Below, piece by piece: positions 47,366-60,785 of a stretch of DNA of 64,000 nt (its first letter is position 1; each line of letters opens with the position of its first letter). Location of the stretch: assembly GCF_047948215.1 (NCBI RefSeq), contig NC_134456.1:64313529-64377528 (forward strand). Direction: 5' to 3'. This DNA comes from Lycorma delicatula (taxonomy: Eukaryota; Arthropoda; Insecta; Hemiptera; Fulgoridae). Under the pieces are notes generated by a model, which made no database searches, was not told where the DNA came from, and was given only the letters and a program-made list of their open reading frames with translations. Both the position numbers and the translations under genes were made by a program.

Positions 47366-50300
47366 GGGGCATACGCAAGAGGGAGTTACCGGGTTTGAAC
47401 CCCCCCCCCTCCCCTTGAAGGTTACTTTTTAATATTAGGCTTATATAAAATAAACATATTATAAATTTATACATATATATTTCAGTATCTTTTTAAAAAT
47501 CTATCGTATTCTCTTCTCTAATTTCTCACTGTCAGAGTAACAAAATCTATCGACATACGATCCAGTCCGCCGCCCTTCCTTCTTCAGTAATTTAATCATC
47601 GTATTCGGAGCTGCGGCACGTACAATACATCACTCAACGTGCGACACAGTAGCAATCTGAGAAGGCGGCAGTGCTCTCACTGACGCGTGGGTGTCAAAGC
47701 ATATACCCCTCCTCGTCTAGAAGAAAAACCATCAAAACCGAACCGCTAAGTAAGAAGGTGCTTCACTCGTACGGTATTCAATCGTTAGTCTAAGTTCAAA
47801 TTTTGTTGTGGAACGTTCGCTTAACGTTTTGTGCATTTCGAAGTTCATATTTTTAAAAAGAAATTTCACATTATCGTCCCGTGTTCTTTAAAATGTCTAA
47901 GCGACCTTAAAGTTTAATTTTACAGTTTTTTTAGCGAAACGTCGCCTGCCAGTAGTGATTCTTATAACGTTAGTGAAAATTTCACATTGCCAAATATTTC
48001 TTCGCTGCCGCAATGTGACGATGCTGTCGCAAACGTTCTTCCCGAAACTAGTTTCACACCCTCCTGTAAAAATTCGGCCGGTATTGAATGTACATCGACA
48101 TCACTCAATAATGTTGACATGCCCGCTGAATCGTTTAGAAATGATAAGTGTATTGTTCTGGTTCCGGAAGCTTCAACATCTTCAAGTTCGAGTGAATCAT
48201 ACGCTTATGATATTGATTTTTACGTAGTAAAAGACTTGTCTAATGGAAAAACTGGGTGTCTTGAACAATAGCTGGGAACCAAATCCAGGGTTTGTTTTTC
48301 TAACAAAAGGAAAGAGAAATCTACGATTTCGGTTTAGGTGACTTTACCGCTGGAAGTGGCTTGAATATTCCGAATTTAAGGGAGGCAGGTTTTGTAAATG
48401 ATGTGCACTTTTTGCTCCAAGAAAATGGTTTTGGATCTGGTAAGCAACCCTTAGGTCAACTTTGTAGTGAGAAATTTCACAACTGGAAGAATGCCGTCGA
48501 GCGATTTTCAGAACATGAGCAGTGTCTTTATCACAAAGAACGTTTGGAGGTAGCCGGTCCTCTTTGACCTAAATATCATGTGGGAACTAGTCTATAGATG
48601 TGCTAATAGGTACTGCAACAACTAAAAAAAAACTGGAGAACAGGAAAAAAACTTATTCCTATCATTGAAAGTATTTTGTTTTGCGGGAAACAATGTATCG
48701 CTCTGAGAGGCCACAGGAAATCGGGATGATTAGAAATCGAGGTCGACCAAGAACCAGAAGGAAATGATGCCAATTTCAGGGCACTTCTTCTCTTTCGTAG
48801 TAAGATTGATACTGTATTAAAAAATATGTTGACGTATAGTGTTGGAAATACGCAGTACACCAGTCCTAGAATACAGAACGAAATAATTGAAGTGTGCAAC
48901 CACCTGATTGTTCGAAATCTCGTGAAAGAACTTAATGCCTCCAGTTGCTTCTCTACTCTCGCCAATGAGATGTCAGACATATCAGGGTTAGAACAATTAT
49001 CACTGTGTGTTCGTTATGTTGATAGAAAAAATTTCACCGAGAAGGAAAACTTTCTACAATTCGTACCATTATATGATGTGACCGGAAAAGAAATCGCAAC
49101 GGCGATACTGGACAAGTTGCGTTCGTTAAATGTAAACATAAATAAGATTCGTGGTCAAGGGTGTGACGAAGCTATATCCATGTCAGGAAAAGTAAACGGA
49201 GTCCAGGCATATGTAAAGGAGATAATTCCGTCAGCGTAATATGCCCACTGCTCAGCACACAGCCTCAACTTAGCTGTATCCAGTGCTTGTGAAGTAACTG
49301 TGATTAGAAACTGTATGGGTACAATATCGAGTCTGTACTAATTTCTTAATACCTCTAAAAGGCAACACGTTTTAAAATCAGCGATAAATGAATTGGAAAC
49401 TGCAACCTCACGCCGTGAAAAAACTGGTTCAACTTTGCGCAGCACGTAGGTTGGAAAGGTGTAATTCCGTGGCCGCGGTGGTGAAATTATATGACCCTAT
49501 TATTGCAACCCTTCAAATCATATCAGAATGGAATGACAAAGATTAGTTCTCACAAGCAAAATCAATTTTATGTGCTTTGACTGATTGTCAATTTGTGATA
49601 TCACTGTTTTGTATTCAGTGACAGTTTTCTTTAAGTCTCCCACTGTGTAAATTCCTGAAGAATTCAGCTATTGATCCCGTGGAAGCAGTAAACTTTGCTG
49701 AAGATATTAAGAGTGAAATGAAATGTATACGCAAAAATGTTGAAGAATTTTCTAAAATTTTCATTTGTGCTTCTAAAGTCTTGAATAGGTTGGGGTCAAA
49801 TCATAACCAAAAAACCGATGCCAGCGCGAGCAAAAAACCGTGTAAACTTGAACTTATCATCAGTGACGCCAGAACTTTATTTCCGTGCCTCTACTTTTAC
49901 TCCATTTCTGAATACCTTCATGTCCCAACTAGATTCGCGTTTCTTGAAACGTAGGGAAATATTGAAAGGTTTTCAATGCCTTTTACCTACAAACCCAGAC
50001 CTTCTGCCCTTGCCGTCTCCAGTTTATGTTTTCACTTCGCTCACAAAATTCTACACCACGACATAAGAAGCGGTTGCCAGGAAGACCTGAATAATTAATT
50101 AAAATTATGGTACAGAAAAATTGCACGTGTTGAGAAGGGAGATCAACCGAAAACGACCGTAGATGGATTAACTATGTGCAATCCCAACATAATGCCAAGT
50201 ATATTCACTTTCTTAGAAATACTAGCTGCACTCCCAGTGTCCACATGTGCAAATGAGCGATGTTTCTCAACATTACGCCGTCTATAAACATATTTGCGTA

Positions 50301-50430
50301 ATTCTAACGTGGAAATACACGTTTGAATAGATTAACACTCCTCAACATACATAGAAACTACACACCAACTGCAGAAGATGTGTTAAATGAACTAATGAAA
50401 AGGAAACGTCGTTTGGACATTGTGTTGTGA
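47366..50430 (+). mobile_element. hAT-superfamily transposon, decayed, right end missing
   Basis: The left end TAGGGGCATACGCAAGAGGG (47367) resembles hAT termini and is followed by a C-rich run (47400-47416). The coding remnant starts at ATG 47893. It shows a TTF-type zinc-finger region (CALFAP, QPLGQLCSEKFHNWKNAV, EHEQCLYHK; 48290-48560), a catalytic core (NTQYTSPRIQNEIIEVC, SGLEQLSLCVRYVD, FLQFVPLYDVTGKEIA, RGQGCDEAISMSGKVNGVQA; 48826-49239; then HCSAHSLNLAVSSACE) and the dimerisation end (LPVSTCANERCFSTLRRL-like, LTLLNIHRNYTPTAEDVLNE; about 50220-50430). It has many stops and frameshifts. No complementary right terminus was found. Confidence 0.75.
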
Positions 50431-50529
50431 ATGCTGAAATTTCTGAATGTAGTAACATAATATACCGCAGACTACGTACATTATAAGTACTATATTAATT
50501 TTACTACCAGTACTCTTTTTAAATGTGGC

Positions 50530-50810
50530 TTCATCAGTGCCAGTTTTTTCACAACGAAACACTAGGCGTTTACGACAAATACCGCCAAAAACCCACTGTT
50601 GTGGCTAGACACGACCAGTACGATTTTTACGCCTCGAGAACAACGTCTCATTGATTTCGACGACCAAACCGTTTCCCCCAATTTTATCTTGCCCGTGCTG
50701 TTCAGGATAGTTAACACACACTTCTCTAACGAAATTTGAGAAGTCGATTACCGTATTCGGACCCACAGCCATGGTGACACCAAGCAAGACCGATTGTTCG
50801 AAAATCATAA
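50530..50810 (-). pseudogene. Merlin/ISXO2-like transposase fragment
   Basis: The minus-strand frame reads FSNFVREVC, then KIGGNGLVVEINETLFSRRK and NRTGRV, a TAG stop, and PQQWVFGGICRKRLVFR. This is the catalytic start of the ISXO2-like DDE domain used by Merlin transposons, where the usual motif is IVEIDES or VEIDET. The first catalytic Asp is Asn here, and the stop lies between the two best blocks. The N-terminal zinc ribbon and the C-terminal half are absent. Confidence 0.7.
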
Positions 50811-51924
50811 TTACTTAGTAGCTTAGCTTTCAGGCCACAAATAAACAAGTCAAAATAAATTATTTCATTTCTTTGAAGTAATACATAATTTCCGTTATAC
50901 AAATATTTCATTAATAATCTTTATTATATTATGAACTTTGGAAATACATAAAAGAACTATGGAGAGGAATTATAGGGCTCAACTTTTATGAATTTAACAT
51001 TAATTTGAATTTTAAACTGAAACAATGTAAATTTAAAAAAAAAATTACTTTTTTCCTTTGCGTAATAAAAGTGTAACTTACTGAAAATGTCCAAGCAGAC
51101 GTTTACGTCTTGGTCATTTTCAGTTTTCATTTTTTCACGTAATAACAAAAGTAAATGGTGTTTTGGTTCACAATCCACGATATAGCTCAATTTTTGGGTA
51201 ACAAATGACCTAAATACTCTGTGACGATTTAAAACAAGAATGGAGAATTGAATGGCAAGACAATGATTAAAATCTAATTTTCAACACGTTGAAAATTAAT
51301 AAACTTTTTGTTGAACGTATATTTAATACTGTAGGCGGGATGCATATTTTTGAAGTGTAAAAAAAATATCATTTAAAGAATCATTTTATCACAGCCAAAT
51401 AGAGGAGAAATTTGTCGATTGGTGGGGTCGGCGTGATGAAGACAAGGCAACCGTTCCGGTTTATTATAATGTATGTAGATGTTACTTTCAATTTTGTATT
51501 AACTTCATAAGGCTTCAATCCAATCACTTTAGTAAAGAAATTATTATGATTAGGGGCGAATCAAGGCTTTGCATTTTAGGGAGAGAGTTCGCACTTTACT
51601 TATTTTTTTCTACATAAGTTGGTACTCAAATGCTTACCTAAGGTAAATCACAAAAGCACATCGAAAAGTGTACTGACAATATATGTACTAAACAAAATAA
51701 TATAAACATTCAGAACAATATAAACTATTTCAGTACATCTAGAATGTGTCACGGACATTCCAAATATTTCACAGGAATTTAATTACTGCATTGTTCTACA
51801 AGTAATGTGGCAGTTTTGGCATATTAGGGTAACGCCCAAAAAAAGCTTATGCGCCTATTTGTTAAAACTTAAATTGTATTTAATTAATTATGTCAACATG
51901 TGTGAAGATGTATGATTAGAATTT
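50811..51924. other. Inter-remnant DNA, no recognised gene
   Basis: AT-rich sequence between the Merlin and piggyBac remnants. A short palindrome (ATTTTCAAC-AC-GTTGAAAAT, about 51277-51296) and TTAGGGGCGAATCAAGG near 51551, which faintly resembles the hAT terminus at 47367, are the only notable items. Confidence 0.45.
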
Positions 51925-52490
51925 TCAGGAAGCCTGAAAATTTTTAATTTTCTTGGTGAGAAAGTTTGTGTTCATGAAACTTTTGTGGGAGATTGTCGTC
52001 AATATATTCTGGGAAAATTTTTTTTTCAGATATGGTGTAAAAATTATTTGCTGCAGGAAGATACACATAGAAAACTAAAATAAGTGAATGTTGAAAACAA
52101 ATCTGTAGGTGAAATGTGACATCTATCACAGCAATCAAGTTTATTAATATGAATAGGACCTTTTACACAGACAACTTATATATATTGTGTCAATTTAGCA
52201 AATTATCTTGTGGATTAACAGGCAATTTATGTCGCACATTTCAACCAAAGTTTTTAAATGGTAAGATAAGCAGAATGATTTACTTGAATGAACATATGCC
52301 ATTACTTATTGAAGTTCAGACAAAAAGATGTATACCTTTGAAATCAAATGTATCGTAGACTATAACTCTGCCAAGAATTTTGTTGATTTACCGAATATCG
52401 AAGACAATCTTATGCGATTGTACAGAAAACTGGGAGTGCAGTGTTGCAATATACAACTATAGTTTATGCTCATTACATTTAACAAGTGCC
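51925..52490 (+). pseudogene. piggyBac-type transposase fragment
   Basis: The frames join as EKVCVHETFVGDCRQYI, FRYGVKIICCRK, then RTFYTDNLYILCQFSKL and LTGNLCRTF, then IVDYNSAKNFVDLPN and LMRLYRKLGVQ. DETxV, YGxK, xxxDNxYxS and DYNxAKxFVDLxxQ-type blocks in this order are the core of piggyBac (DDE_Tnp_1_7) transposases. The first acidic residue of the DE pair reads His (VHET), and the second is the Asp of YTDN. Several stops are present and both ends are missing. Confidence 0.65.
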
Positions 52491-53329
52491 ACAAATATGA
52501 TGAAACTTATCAAATTTAGAGAATTAACAGCATTAGCATTACTTAAAAAAATATGAATTCTGCAGTTTCTATATCATATCACACGTCACATGAAATTGAA
52601 AACAGACACCATCTAAAACCTGTTATGACATTATCTAAGTTTTATGCTGCGAATCTTACGAAGAAGAGTAATCAAATTTCTCTGAAGTAAAGTTGTCAAG
52701 TTGTACATATACGAAATATTTTTTGCAACTGCAAAAAACAAAAAAAGTCTTAATTTTTTTTATATTACATTGTTTATTCTTATATATTTTTTGAATTGTC
52801 TAATTAATATTTTTATTCGACATTCATATATTTGAGAAATTTTTAATTGTTCTTCGTCTTGTTTTACTACTTTTATACAATTAGAATTAACCAATGTTAA
52901 AAGTTATAAAATTTCATTACATGCAAACATCGAAATAATTTGTTATAAAATTATAACAGAATTAAAAGAAATAAGTAAATTTATAATCAATTTTCCGCAT
53001 GACTAATATGCTGCAACAAACAAGTGTCATGGTTTGTTGTAGGCGGAGTATGGAATGAGGCCTTAGTAAGTATGCGAACGAGAAGCCACTATTCATTCTG
53101 AAAGTATTCAGCGAACTCCTGCTAACCTCTTATCAGACTGTCGGTTATTATAAAATCAAATTGTAGTGTAGTGTAGTTTTCATTACTAGTTAATACTTCT
53201 ATTACTAATGTTGTGTTTTGACCGTCACTCTTTGTATTTATGGTTAATTTTAGAAGTACAAACCGGTAGTGTTTTTTTTTTAATTACGCAACTTTATAAG
53301 TTAGTTTTAATAATTATGATGGAAAAAGA
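52491..53329. other. AT-rich DNA, no recognised feature
   Basis: Nothing coding is recognised. The part from about 53030 is less AT-rich and may be the 5' end of the Tc1-like remnant that follows. Confidence 0.4.
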
Positions 53330-54410
53330 ATGTTAAACGAAGTAAAACAATTCTCAACTCTATAAGAGAATTAACGTAGATTGTTGCAAGGAAGAGAAAA
53401 AATTAAACAGGCTGACGATTCCACTAATTAAAGAAATCAAACAAGTAGCAAAATTTTGTAGTGTAACAAAAAACTGTGAATGCTGTAAAAAAAAGAGGTT
53501 CGTGCTAGTAAAGTTGAATCACTAACCCCGGAGGAAAAAAGGAAGCGTCATTACCGTAACGCAGACATCAATAGTTTTGATCCGGACGTTATTAGAAATA
53601 TAATCGAATATTTCTATGTCCGATAAAAAGTTGTTCCCATAAGTGGAGAAAATATATTTTTTAGATAAAACTTGAGCTGAAACAAATTTAATTTTAAAAA
53701 ATGTTGGCAAAATAAAAATGTCTTGGGAACACTTAAAACTACCAGTGTCTCAAACAGACTTGTCATCGTTCACATCAGGTCTTCCGAGGGGATTTGTTAA
53801 AGGTGCAGAATTAAAACAGGTCGTGGATCTGGCGATTACCACAGGCACATGAATGCTGCCAATTAGTGCTGGTCAAGTCATCTTTAAAAGAAGACACTGA
53901 TCAATTATTTGTGACAAAATACGGTTTGTTGTGATGAGAAACTGAGCAAAAACCTACTTCAGTTGATACATCTGCCACCAAAGAGAAAGAATACAAAGTT
54001 GATTAACTACTGGCCCCTACATGGTCATTCCATAATTTGTTTCCCCTTAAAAGTGCGAATTAAATCCCATGGAGTTGTTAGCTTGGGCAAAAATTTAATC
54101 AGATCTAATGAAACAACCAGTGTTCAACCAATTTCAGATGTATCTAGCCAGACTGTGAGAACTGGTGACAGAAGGTATTGAAAGTACCACACCTGAAGAC
54201 TAATCAACATACTACAAAAATGTCATCAAATTTGAAGATGAGTTTTGGACTAAAGTTGGAATTTGGGAAGATGCAGTTGACAAAGCTATCATAAGTCTCA
54301 GCAATTATGATAGTAGTGAAGAAGAATCAGTTGAAAGTGACTTGGAGAAAGAGGAAAGCAGTGAAGATGAAGTTCTAGTGCTTCCGCTAATAGTCTAAGA
54401 TCTCGCAGCT
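53330..54410 (+). pseudogene. Tc1-like DDE transposase remnant with acidic tail
   Basis: In frames joined across breaks: LTPEEKRKRHYRNADINSFD and PDVIRNIIEYFYV (53515-53625), NFKKCWQNKNVLGT, SVSNRLVIVHI and GSGDYHRHMNAAN (53680-53860), the HGHS block with CELNPMELLAWAKI (54010-54105), and an acidic tail FEDEFWTKVGIWED, SSEEESVESDLEKEESSED (54230-54400). I recognise this as an insect multicopy family with a DDE_3-type endonuclease. The segment holding the first catalytic Asp and the second Asp region are lost or scrambled; the LNPxE glutamate is still visible. Confidence 0.65.
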
Positions 54411-56270
54411 GATTTCTGCAGGTATCTGTTTTTTTAATGAAACCTGATTTAAATGTATGATTAATGATAATTTAATAAATTACTGCTGGGTTGCCTAGCA
54501 AAAATTAGCCGCAATTATCTTTAATTAAATATATTGTAATCAATCTATTCCAACAAATTGTAACTATATGTTTTTTAAGTGAATTAGAACATTATTTGAA
54601 AGAAAATGATGTGAAGAATTTTAAAAAAATTGGTTGCCAGCTCTTAGTTAGCCACAACCACAAGGTTGCCTGGTGTAAACAGGTATGTTATTATTAATTA
54701 TTTACTCTCACTGTTTTTCAAAACAAATTGAAATTTAATTCTTTCTGTTCATGATAGTTGCACTGCATTCTTGTTAAATAATGGCAATTCTTATTCTTGT
54801 TAATTAGTTCAAATAATGGCAACCACTACTTGTGGCCATTCTTTAACAGGCAACCATGTATTATCGTGTACAGAAAAAATTAAACTTCAATTTAGTATAT
54901 GATTTTTTTTTTAAAAACATGATGGGCATAAATAATTAACAAGCAGTAAATAACAGGAGAAATCAGCTGCTTGTACCATAAGTTTGTAAGAAGTTCACTA
55001 GTCTTCTGGACTTTATATCATCCACACTAATTTTTGAATCTTATGGAATACTGTAGGCCTATCAATATTCTTATGTGACAAAATTAATGCAATAAGATTT
55101 GAACATGCATATTAGGACGTAATACGCCTACATTTCATGCATTCAGTAGGTGTAAGCTTGCCTAAGAATCCTAATTTGTGAAAAATGTGTTTTATGGTAT
55201 GATAAATAAGTTGAAGAAATAAATATGGGCAAAATTATGAACAAAGAATTATTTTAAGTACTACTGTATATCCTGGAAATGGAGTTGTAAATTTTCTTTT
55301 GCTCTAATGTTACTTTTCATAATGGCAAATCAGTACTATTATCTGGCTGCATCTGGAGTAAGTTAATGCAACAAACAAGTACTAGGGAAAATAAGGAATT
55401 AAGCAGTTTCCCCTTGAAATCTTTAGTGATCTGATATGCTGTTGCTTTTCAAAAAACGAAGCTAGTTGAATTGCAGATGATATATTGCCTTACACGTAGT
55501 CTAAAGAGCATTATTACCATTAGAGAAAATGATTCAATTAATGCTGCCTACACTTTAGTTAATTTATATCCATTACAGTTGAAAGAAAGGCTAGTGTTAG
55601 GGCCTAAAATAGTACAAAGCAATAAATGAATATACCCATTTCAGTGAAAATAGCACATTATATAAAATGCTGCCATTCAGCAGGCTGAAAGGACAAAAGG
55701 GTAAAAATCAAACAACATTTATGTAATTTAATATAATTTTATTTATGAACTGAAAACAAATGTTATTAATTATTTTATTAATAAATATCTGTGTAAAATA
55801 TTTTAAATAAATAAATATTTAAAAAAAGTGTAACATTCTAAAACAATACAATACATAGTAATGTATTATAACCAGAATGTTTATTTAGTTACATAAATGA
55901 AAGTTTTGATGTAAACAGTCCATAACAAACCTTACAACTGAAATTACATCGATTAATAAATTATAAAAGAAAAGATAAATTAATATATTTAAATGTAAAT
56001 GCTTAGTATTTTTTTTATTTTTTGGTTTAATAATACAACACAGGAACTAACAACATTAAATTGTAAAAAAGACAAGTTTATTAGAATGATAATTGAATTA
56101 TCATGAATTATCTAAAGTACAAATTTTATGACTTAGAACTAAACAAAATTTTTATATACAACAAAGCTAACAACTAAAATCACATAAAATGCATGTAAAG
56201 AAAAAACACAATAACATTTCTGAATGTTTTGAATATTTATTTTTATAGTTCAGTTTTATAAAACATGAAT
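54411..56270. other. AT-rich DNA, no recognised feature
   Basis: No gene, transposase or structured repeat is recognised across this stretch. Confidence 0.5.
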
Positions 56271-56284
56271 GCAAATATGAAATA

Positions 56285-56385
56285 AAGCACAGTAGGAATA
56301 CGCCAGCCCTTGCTGGAATCCAACCCAAATCAGCCAATCTAGAAACCAGAATGCTAATCATACCAGTTATACAGATTGATGGACT
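56285..56385 (-). mobile_element. tRNA-derived SINE head, third family
   Basis: On the minus strand an A-box-like TGGTATGATTAGC is followed, about 35 bases on, by a B-box-like GGTTGGATTCC and GCAAGGGCTGG. Spacing fits a pol III promoter, but the flanks do not form an acceptor stem, so a true tRNA gene is unlikely. Confidence 0.45.
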
Positions 56386-56399
56386 GATTTGACACGACA

Positions 56400-58225
56400 T
56401 GAATAACTTCCTGAAATTTTTAATTCAAATGAAGAATTGGACCTTACCTCTCAGGTACAGTTTTGTGATATAGAAAATGGAAAATAAACAATTTTTATGT
56501 TTATTTAGATAAATTAAAGGTAAGTTATTATTAAATTTATTAAGTCTTATCTTTAATGAGTGGAAATGTTGACAAAATAATGTTAATATTTAAACTACAA
56601 AAGTGAAAATTATACAAAAATTAGGCATCAACTACACAAATACAAAACTGACAGTAAACGCCCAATTTTTACTATCAGTACAACAAATACTCTCACTACT
56701 CTTAAATTTAAGGCATTGATAAAAAAATATATCATTAGAAAATCTAGTTTTTAAAAAATATAAGTATCACACAATGTTTTAGTACTTAACTGCAATGTAT
56801 TATAAACATAGACATACATATTTGATAAATATACATAAGACTTACCTTTGAAATCACACAATTAGTTAAAAATAGTTTCAAAGTATCAGAATGCACAGTA
56901 CATATATTAATTTTTATAACTAATAGATTTTAAAATGATCTAATTAATAAATAAAAGTTGTATTTCATATTAAATTACTATATCCAAATATAGACAGCAA
57001 CAGCTGAAAGAGCTTGCAATACTAGAGAATCAAAAAGTACCTCCATATAAACTAGTTTTAGTTTACCGACAATAAATTACAGTGAATAATATTGCTGAAC
57101 CTCTGTAACGGTTCTAAATATTTAAGACTAGTTCAGTGTAAAATGTTTGTCCTGCTGTATGTTATCACCAATCTACTCAACTAAGTCAAAATTATATAAT
57201 CTAGAAATCAAATAAAAATATATAAATTTTCTAGTATAATCAATACAAGTTTTTCAGTGATTTTTAATGGGGAGGACATCATTACCTTAAATAACTTGGA
57301 CATCTGATGTAATACCATTACTTAATCTCACTTTTTACTACTGTTTATAATTTTAAATACAAAGGTTAACACATAAGGCATTAATTGGTATTTCTTTGCA
57401 CTACTTCATTCCCAAAGAAAATTTACTGTATTTCTTTCTCTTTGTAACAATGAACATTATTAATTATTTCTAAAATAGTAAATTTATATTTAATAAAATA
57501 AAACAAAAAATAAACTCGTACTACTTATATTATTCAAAATACACTGAATTAATGTGGATTTAACAAAATTTACTTACTGATGTAAATTTTCAGTCACACA
57601 ACATCAATTAATAATGTAGAGCTCAATCACTATTGCTATAAATGTTTTAAATACAAAACAGTATAAGTAATAATAATAATACAAAGTTATTTTATTGTAA
57701 CTAAAACTAATATTTTAATAACTATTATTTTTTTGCTTTAATTTTAAGATTAATAAATTCATTGTATTTTTTATTCTCAGAAACTGTCAGCATGAACTAG
57801 CAACATGCTTGTGAGTATAACCTGTATGTACAGATTAAACGCATCGTAAAAGCATTAAAACTTTTGTTTCTATTTTCCATTGACAACCTAATTTAATAAA
57901 TGATTTACCTGGTAAGGGCTACTGACAAAGCACTTTATACTATCTACTATTCAACTAACTGAATGATTTGCTGCAATAGAGTAGCAATTGACAAAACAAA
58001 TTTTTGTTTTACTTCATTAAAAAACAAAATGTTTTTCAGTATAAACAATCTGATAATATTTTGAATCTATAAAAAATGAACTTGGTTTGGAACAGCAGCC
58101 AAAATATAAAGTTAAATGTTGCCAAGGATTAAAATTTTCTAATATTTTAAAATCGACACATCTTTAATAATACATGGAAGTACTGCTGAAGAAGTTCTAC
58201 ATCCATATTTAACTATTTATGTATG
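56400..58225. other. AT-rich DNA, no recognised feature
   Basis: Nothing beyond homopolymer and TA-rich runs. Confidence 0.5.
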
Positions 58226-58227
58226 TT

Positions 58228-59330
58228 AGACCTGAATAGCGTGTGGCTAGAAATATGGAGGATAAAAGTAAATCTGAATAAGTCTAGTCATCTCACGTTC
58301 ACAAAAGGAGTGACTGTCCCCCTCCTAGTCCACCAGGATGGCATCTTCATCCTGCATTATGACTGAGTTCGGTACCTTGGGCTCCACCTTGATTATCATT
58401 TAATGAGTACCATGTGAAAAAGAAAAGAAAAACAACTTAACACCAAGTATAAGAGGCTTTATTGGTTGTTAGGTAAGAACTTGCACCTGTCTCTTTCAAC
58501 AAAATTTCGATATACAAGGTGATTCTAAACCAATCTGGAGGTATGGCATACAGCAATGGGGTATGACAAGCAAACGTAACATTGAGATAATACAATATTT
58601 TCAGAATAAGTTGACACGATTCACTGCAGAGGCACCATGGTTCACCTTTCTTTCTTTTTCCTGTTTAGCCTCCGGTAATTACCTTTCAGATAATATAGAG
58701 GATGAAATATATGAGTGTAAATGAAGTGTGTGTAGTCTTGTACAGTCTCAGTTCGACCATTCCCAAGATGTGTGGTTAATTGAAACCCAACCACCAAAGA
58801 ACACAGGTATCCACAATCTAGTATTCAAATCTGTGTAAAAATGACTTTACTAGGACTTGAACGTTGGAACTCTCAACTTCCAAAGCAGCTGATTTGGGAG
58901 GAAGACGCCATTCACCACTAGACAAAGCCGGTGGGTCACTGTGGTTCACCTGGAAAGAGTGAACCACAAAAATCCATAACAACCTTGGATTGCCCTATGT
59001 TTGCGATGAGATCAAACGGTTCAGTTCAAGTTACAGACAGAGATTAGACAATCATGTGAAATTTCTTGTTTTTAATCTCCTAGACAACAGTGAAGATGTC
59101 CGGCAACTGAAATGCTTACATGCATTGGACTTGGGGTATCTGAGTGACACTCAAATAACCTAGATATGTTAATCTCTTGGGTATTAATCTCTAGATATTA
59201 ATGTATTGTTTTTTTTTATTCAACTTTTGTGATCTCTTGTATCTTTGTGATACCAATCAATGTGAGTGTGCTTATTTATAAAAACTTTATTCATTTCTAT
59301 CGTCTCCCATAAATAATAATAATATTGCAC
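58228..59330 (+). mobile_element. Jockey-clade LINE 3' fragment, split by a SINE
   Basis: Reading through frameshifts: VWLEIWRIKVNLNKSSHLTF, VTVPLLVHQDGIF, VRYLGLHLDYHLM, KYKRLYWLLGKNLHLSLSTK, WGMTSKRNIEIIQYFQNK and, after the SINE, EIKRFSSSYRQRLDNHVKFL and LKCLHALDL. This is the C-terminal end of Jockey-type ORF2, where RYLGxHLD and YWLLGR are standard landmarks. The 5' end is truncated near 58228. The AATAATAATAATATT near 59316 may be the 3' tail. There are several stops. Confidence 0.75.
58647..58936 (-). mobile_element. tRNA-derived SINE, family A, copy 3, inserted in the Jockey fragment
   Basis: A full-length minus-strand copy; its head ACCCACC ends at 58936 and its tail, CAGGAAAAAGAAAG-like, lies at 58647. 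It is flanked by CACCATGGTTCACC (58633-58646) and CACTGTGGTTCACC (58937-58950), 14 bp with two mismatches. Removing it rejoins the LINE reading at TGGTTCACC. Confidence 0.88.
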
Positions 59331-60770
59331 ACATTTGATGAAGCCATTGGGTGTTAGATTCTTTCAAGCCATGAAAGCTGTTACATTATAAATTCTAAAA
59401 GAATAAAAAATTTACCAGGAGAATAAAAGAAATGCTTTCACCAATGTGTTGAACTACTGGTGCAGTATAATCTGGGCTTAATAGGAACCTGTGATTGTTA
59501 TATCTCTCATGCTAATGGCAACAGAATTAAAAAGGCAGAAGATGGCAATTAATAAAATTTCCAAGAATCAAAAGATGCTTATGAGTTTATAAAGTTAATG
59601 TAAGCTAATTAAGATGCGAGTCAGTCTGTGGAGAATGGAGTTGTTACATAAGTCGTAAAATATTGTTCACGCTTGGTATTATTAATAGTTTCAATGATGG
59701 AAAATGACATATTATATGTAATAACGTAATGTATTACAACGATTGATATTCTGATTAGGATATTAAGGTACGTTATAAATTGGATTCATATTTAAAGCTA
59801 TTTTATTTATTTATTTTTTGTATTTTGGAATAAAGTAAATTAATATCCATTGAAATGTTATTTTTAAATAACAAGTAACTATTTCTGTCACAGTGCAAGG
59901 TCATAAAAAATTATAGAAATGAATTAAAGAAATAAACTGTAATCACATTATCTGCAACAGTTCAATCCTCACTTAAAAGATGAAGACAGAGGTTCTTAAC
60001 AAAGAAAAACTTTTTCCTCAAAATTTCAAGAGAATAATTAATATAGAATAATACTGCAAAAGCACCAAACCAATTAACTGATAAATTGGAACATTACTAG
60101 TTTTTCCTTACGAAAATCAAATACCTAAGCATTACTGAAATCCATAATGAGGATTATTCATTAGTGCAATGCATTAGATCAGATAAAGAAAGATGACTAT
60201 TTAAGAACAAATCTAACTGTCAACTTGGCTTAATCACTAGATTTTTTTTTTATTCCAATAATTTTTATAAATGAGAATTTTTAGTAATATTACTTTTTTT
60301 TATAATTTTAAATTTATTAAGTTAATAGAATAGAACAGGTGATAATTTTCTGTTATAATGAAATACTATGCATTTAATGATGCATTTTTATGTTTATCAG
60401 ATATTTAAAAATAAAATGTATTAAGACTTATAAAAGTTTAAGTTTTTTTTAAACTGAATTCATTCAATGTGTACGTAAACCATCAGAGCAAATAAAAAAT
60501 TGTTAGAAATTTTCTTCATAATGTTTTATTAATTATAATTATACTCATCTTAAGTGGGTTGCCAGTATGTATGATAGACTGTATAAAAAATATATTTTTA
60601 TAAGAAATATAGAAATGTTCAATTAAATACAGCTGCAAAGAAAAGTTCTAGAATAACTTAATTCATTAAACTCTACAAGCTTTTGACTAATGTCAAAAGA
60701 TCAATCATTCAAAAGCAGTGCAATTCAGACTGAAATATCTTATGAGTCAAAGTGAGGTTTATTTTGTATA
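59331..60770. other. AT-rich DNA, no recognised feature
   Basis: No gene or element is recognised. Confidence 0.5.
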
Positions 60771-60785
60771 GTTACTTCACGTTTA

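Noticed and set aside
51545..51570. Right terminus of the hAT element
   Set aside because: TTAGGGGCGAATCAAGG is in the same orientation as the left end rather than inverted, and the match is short.
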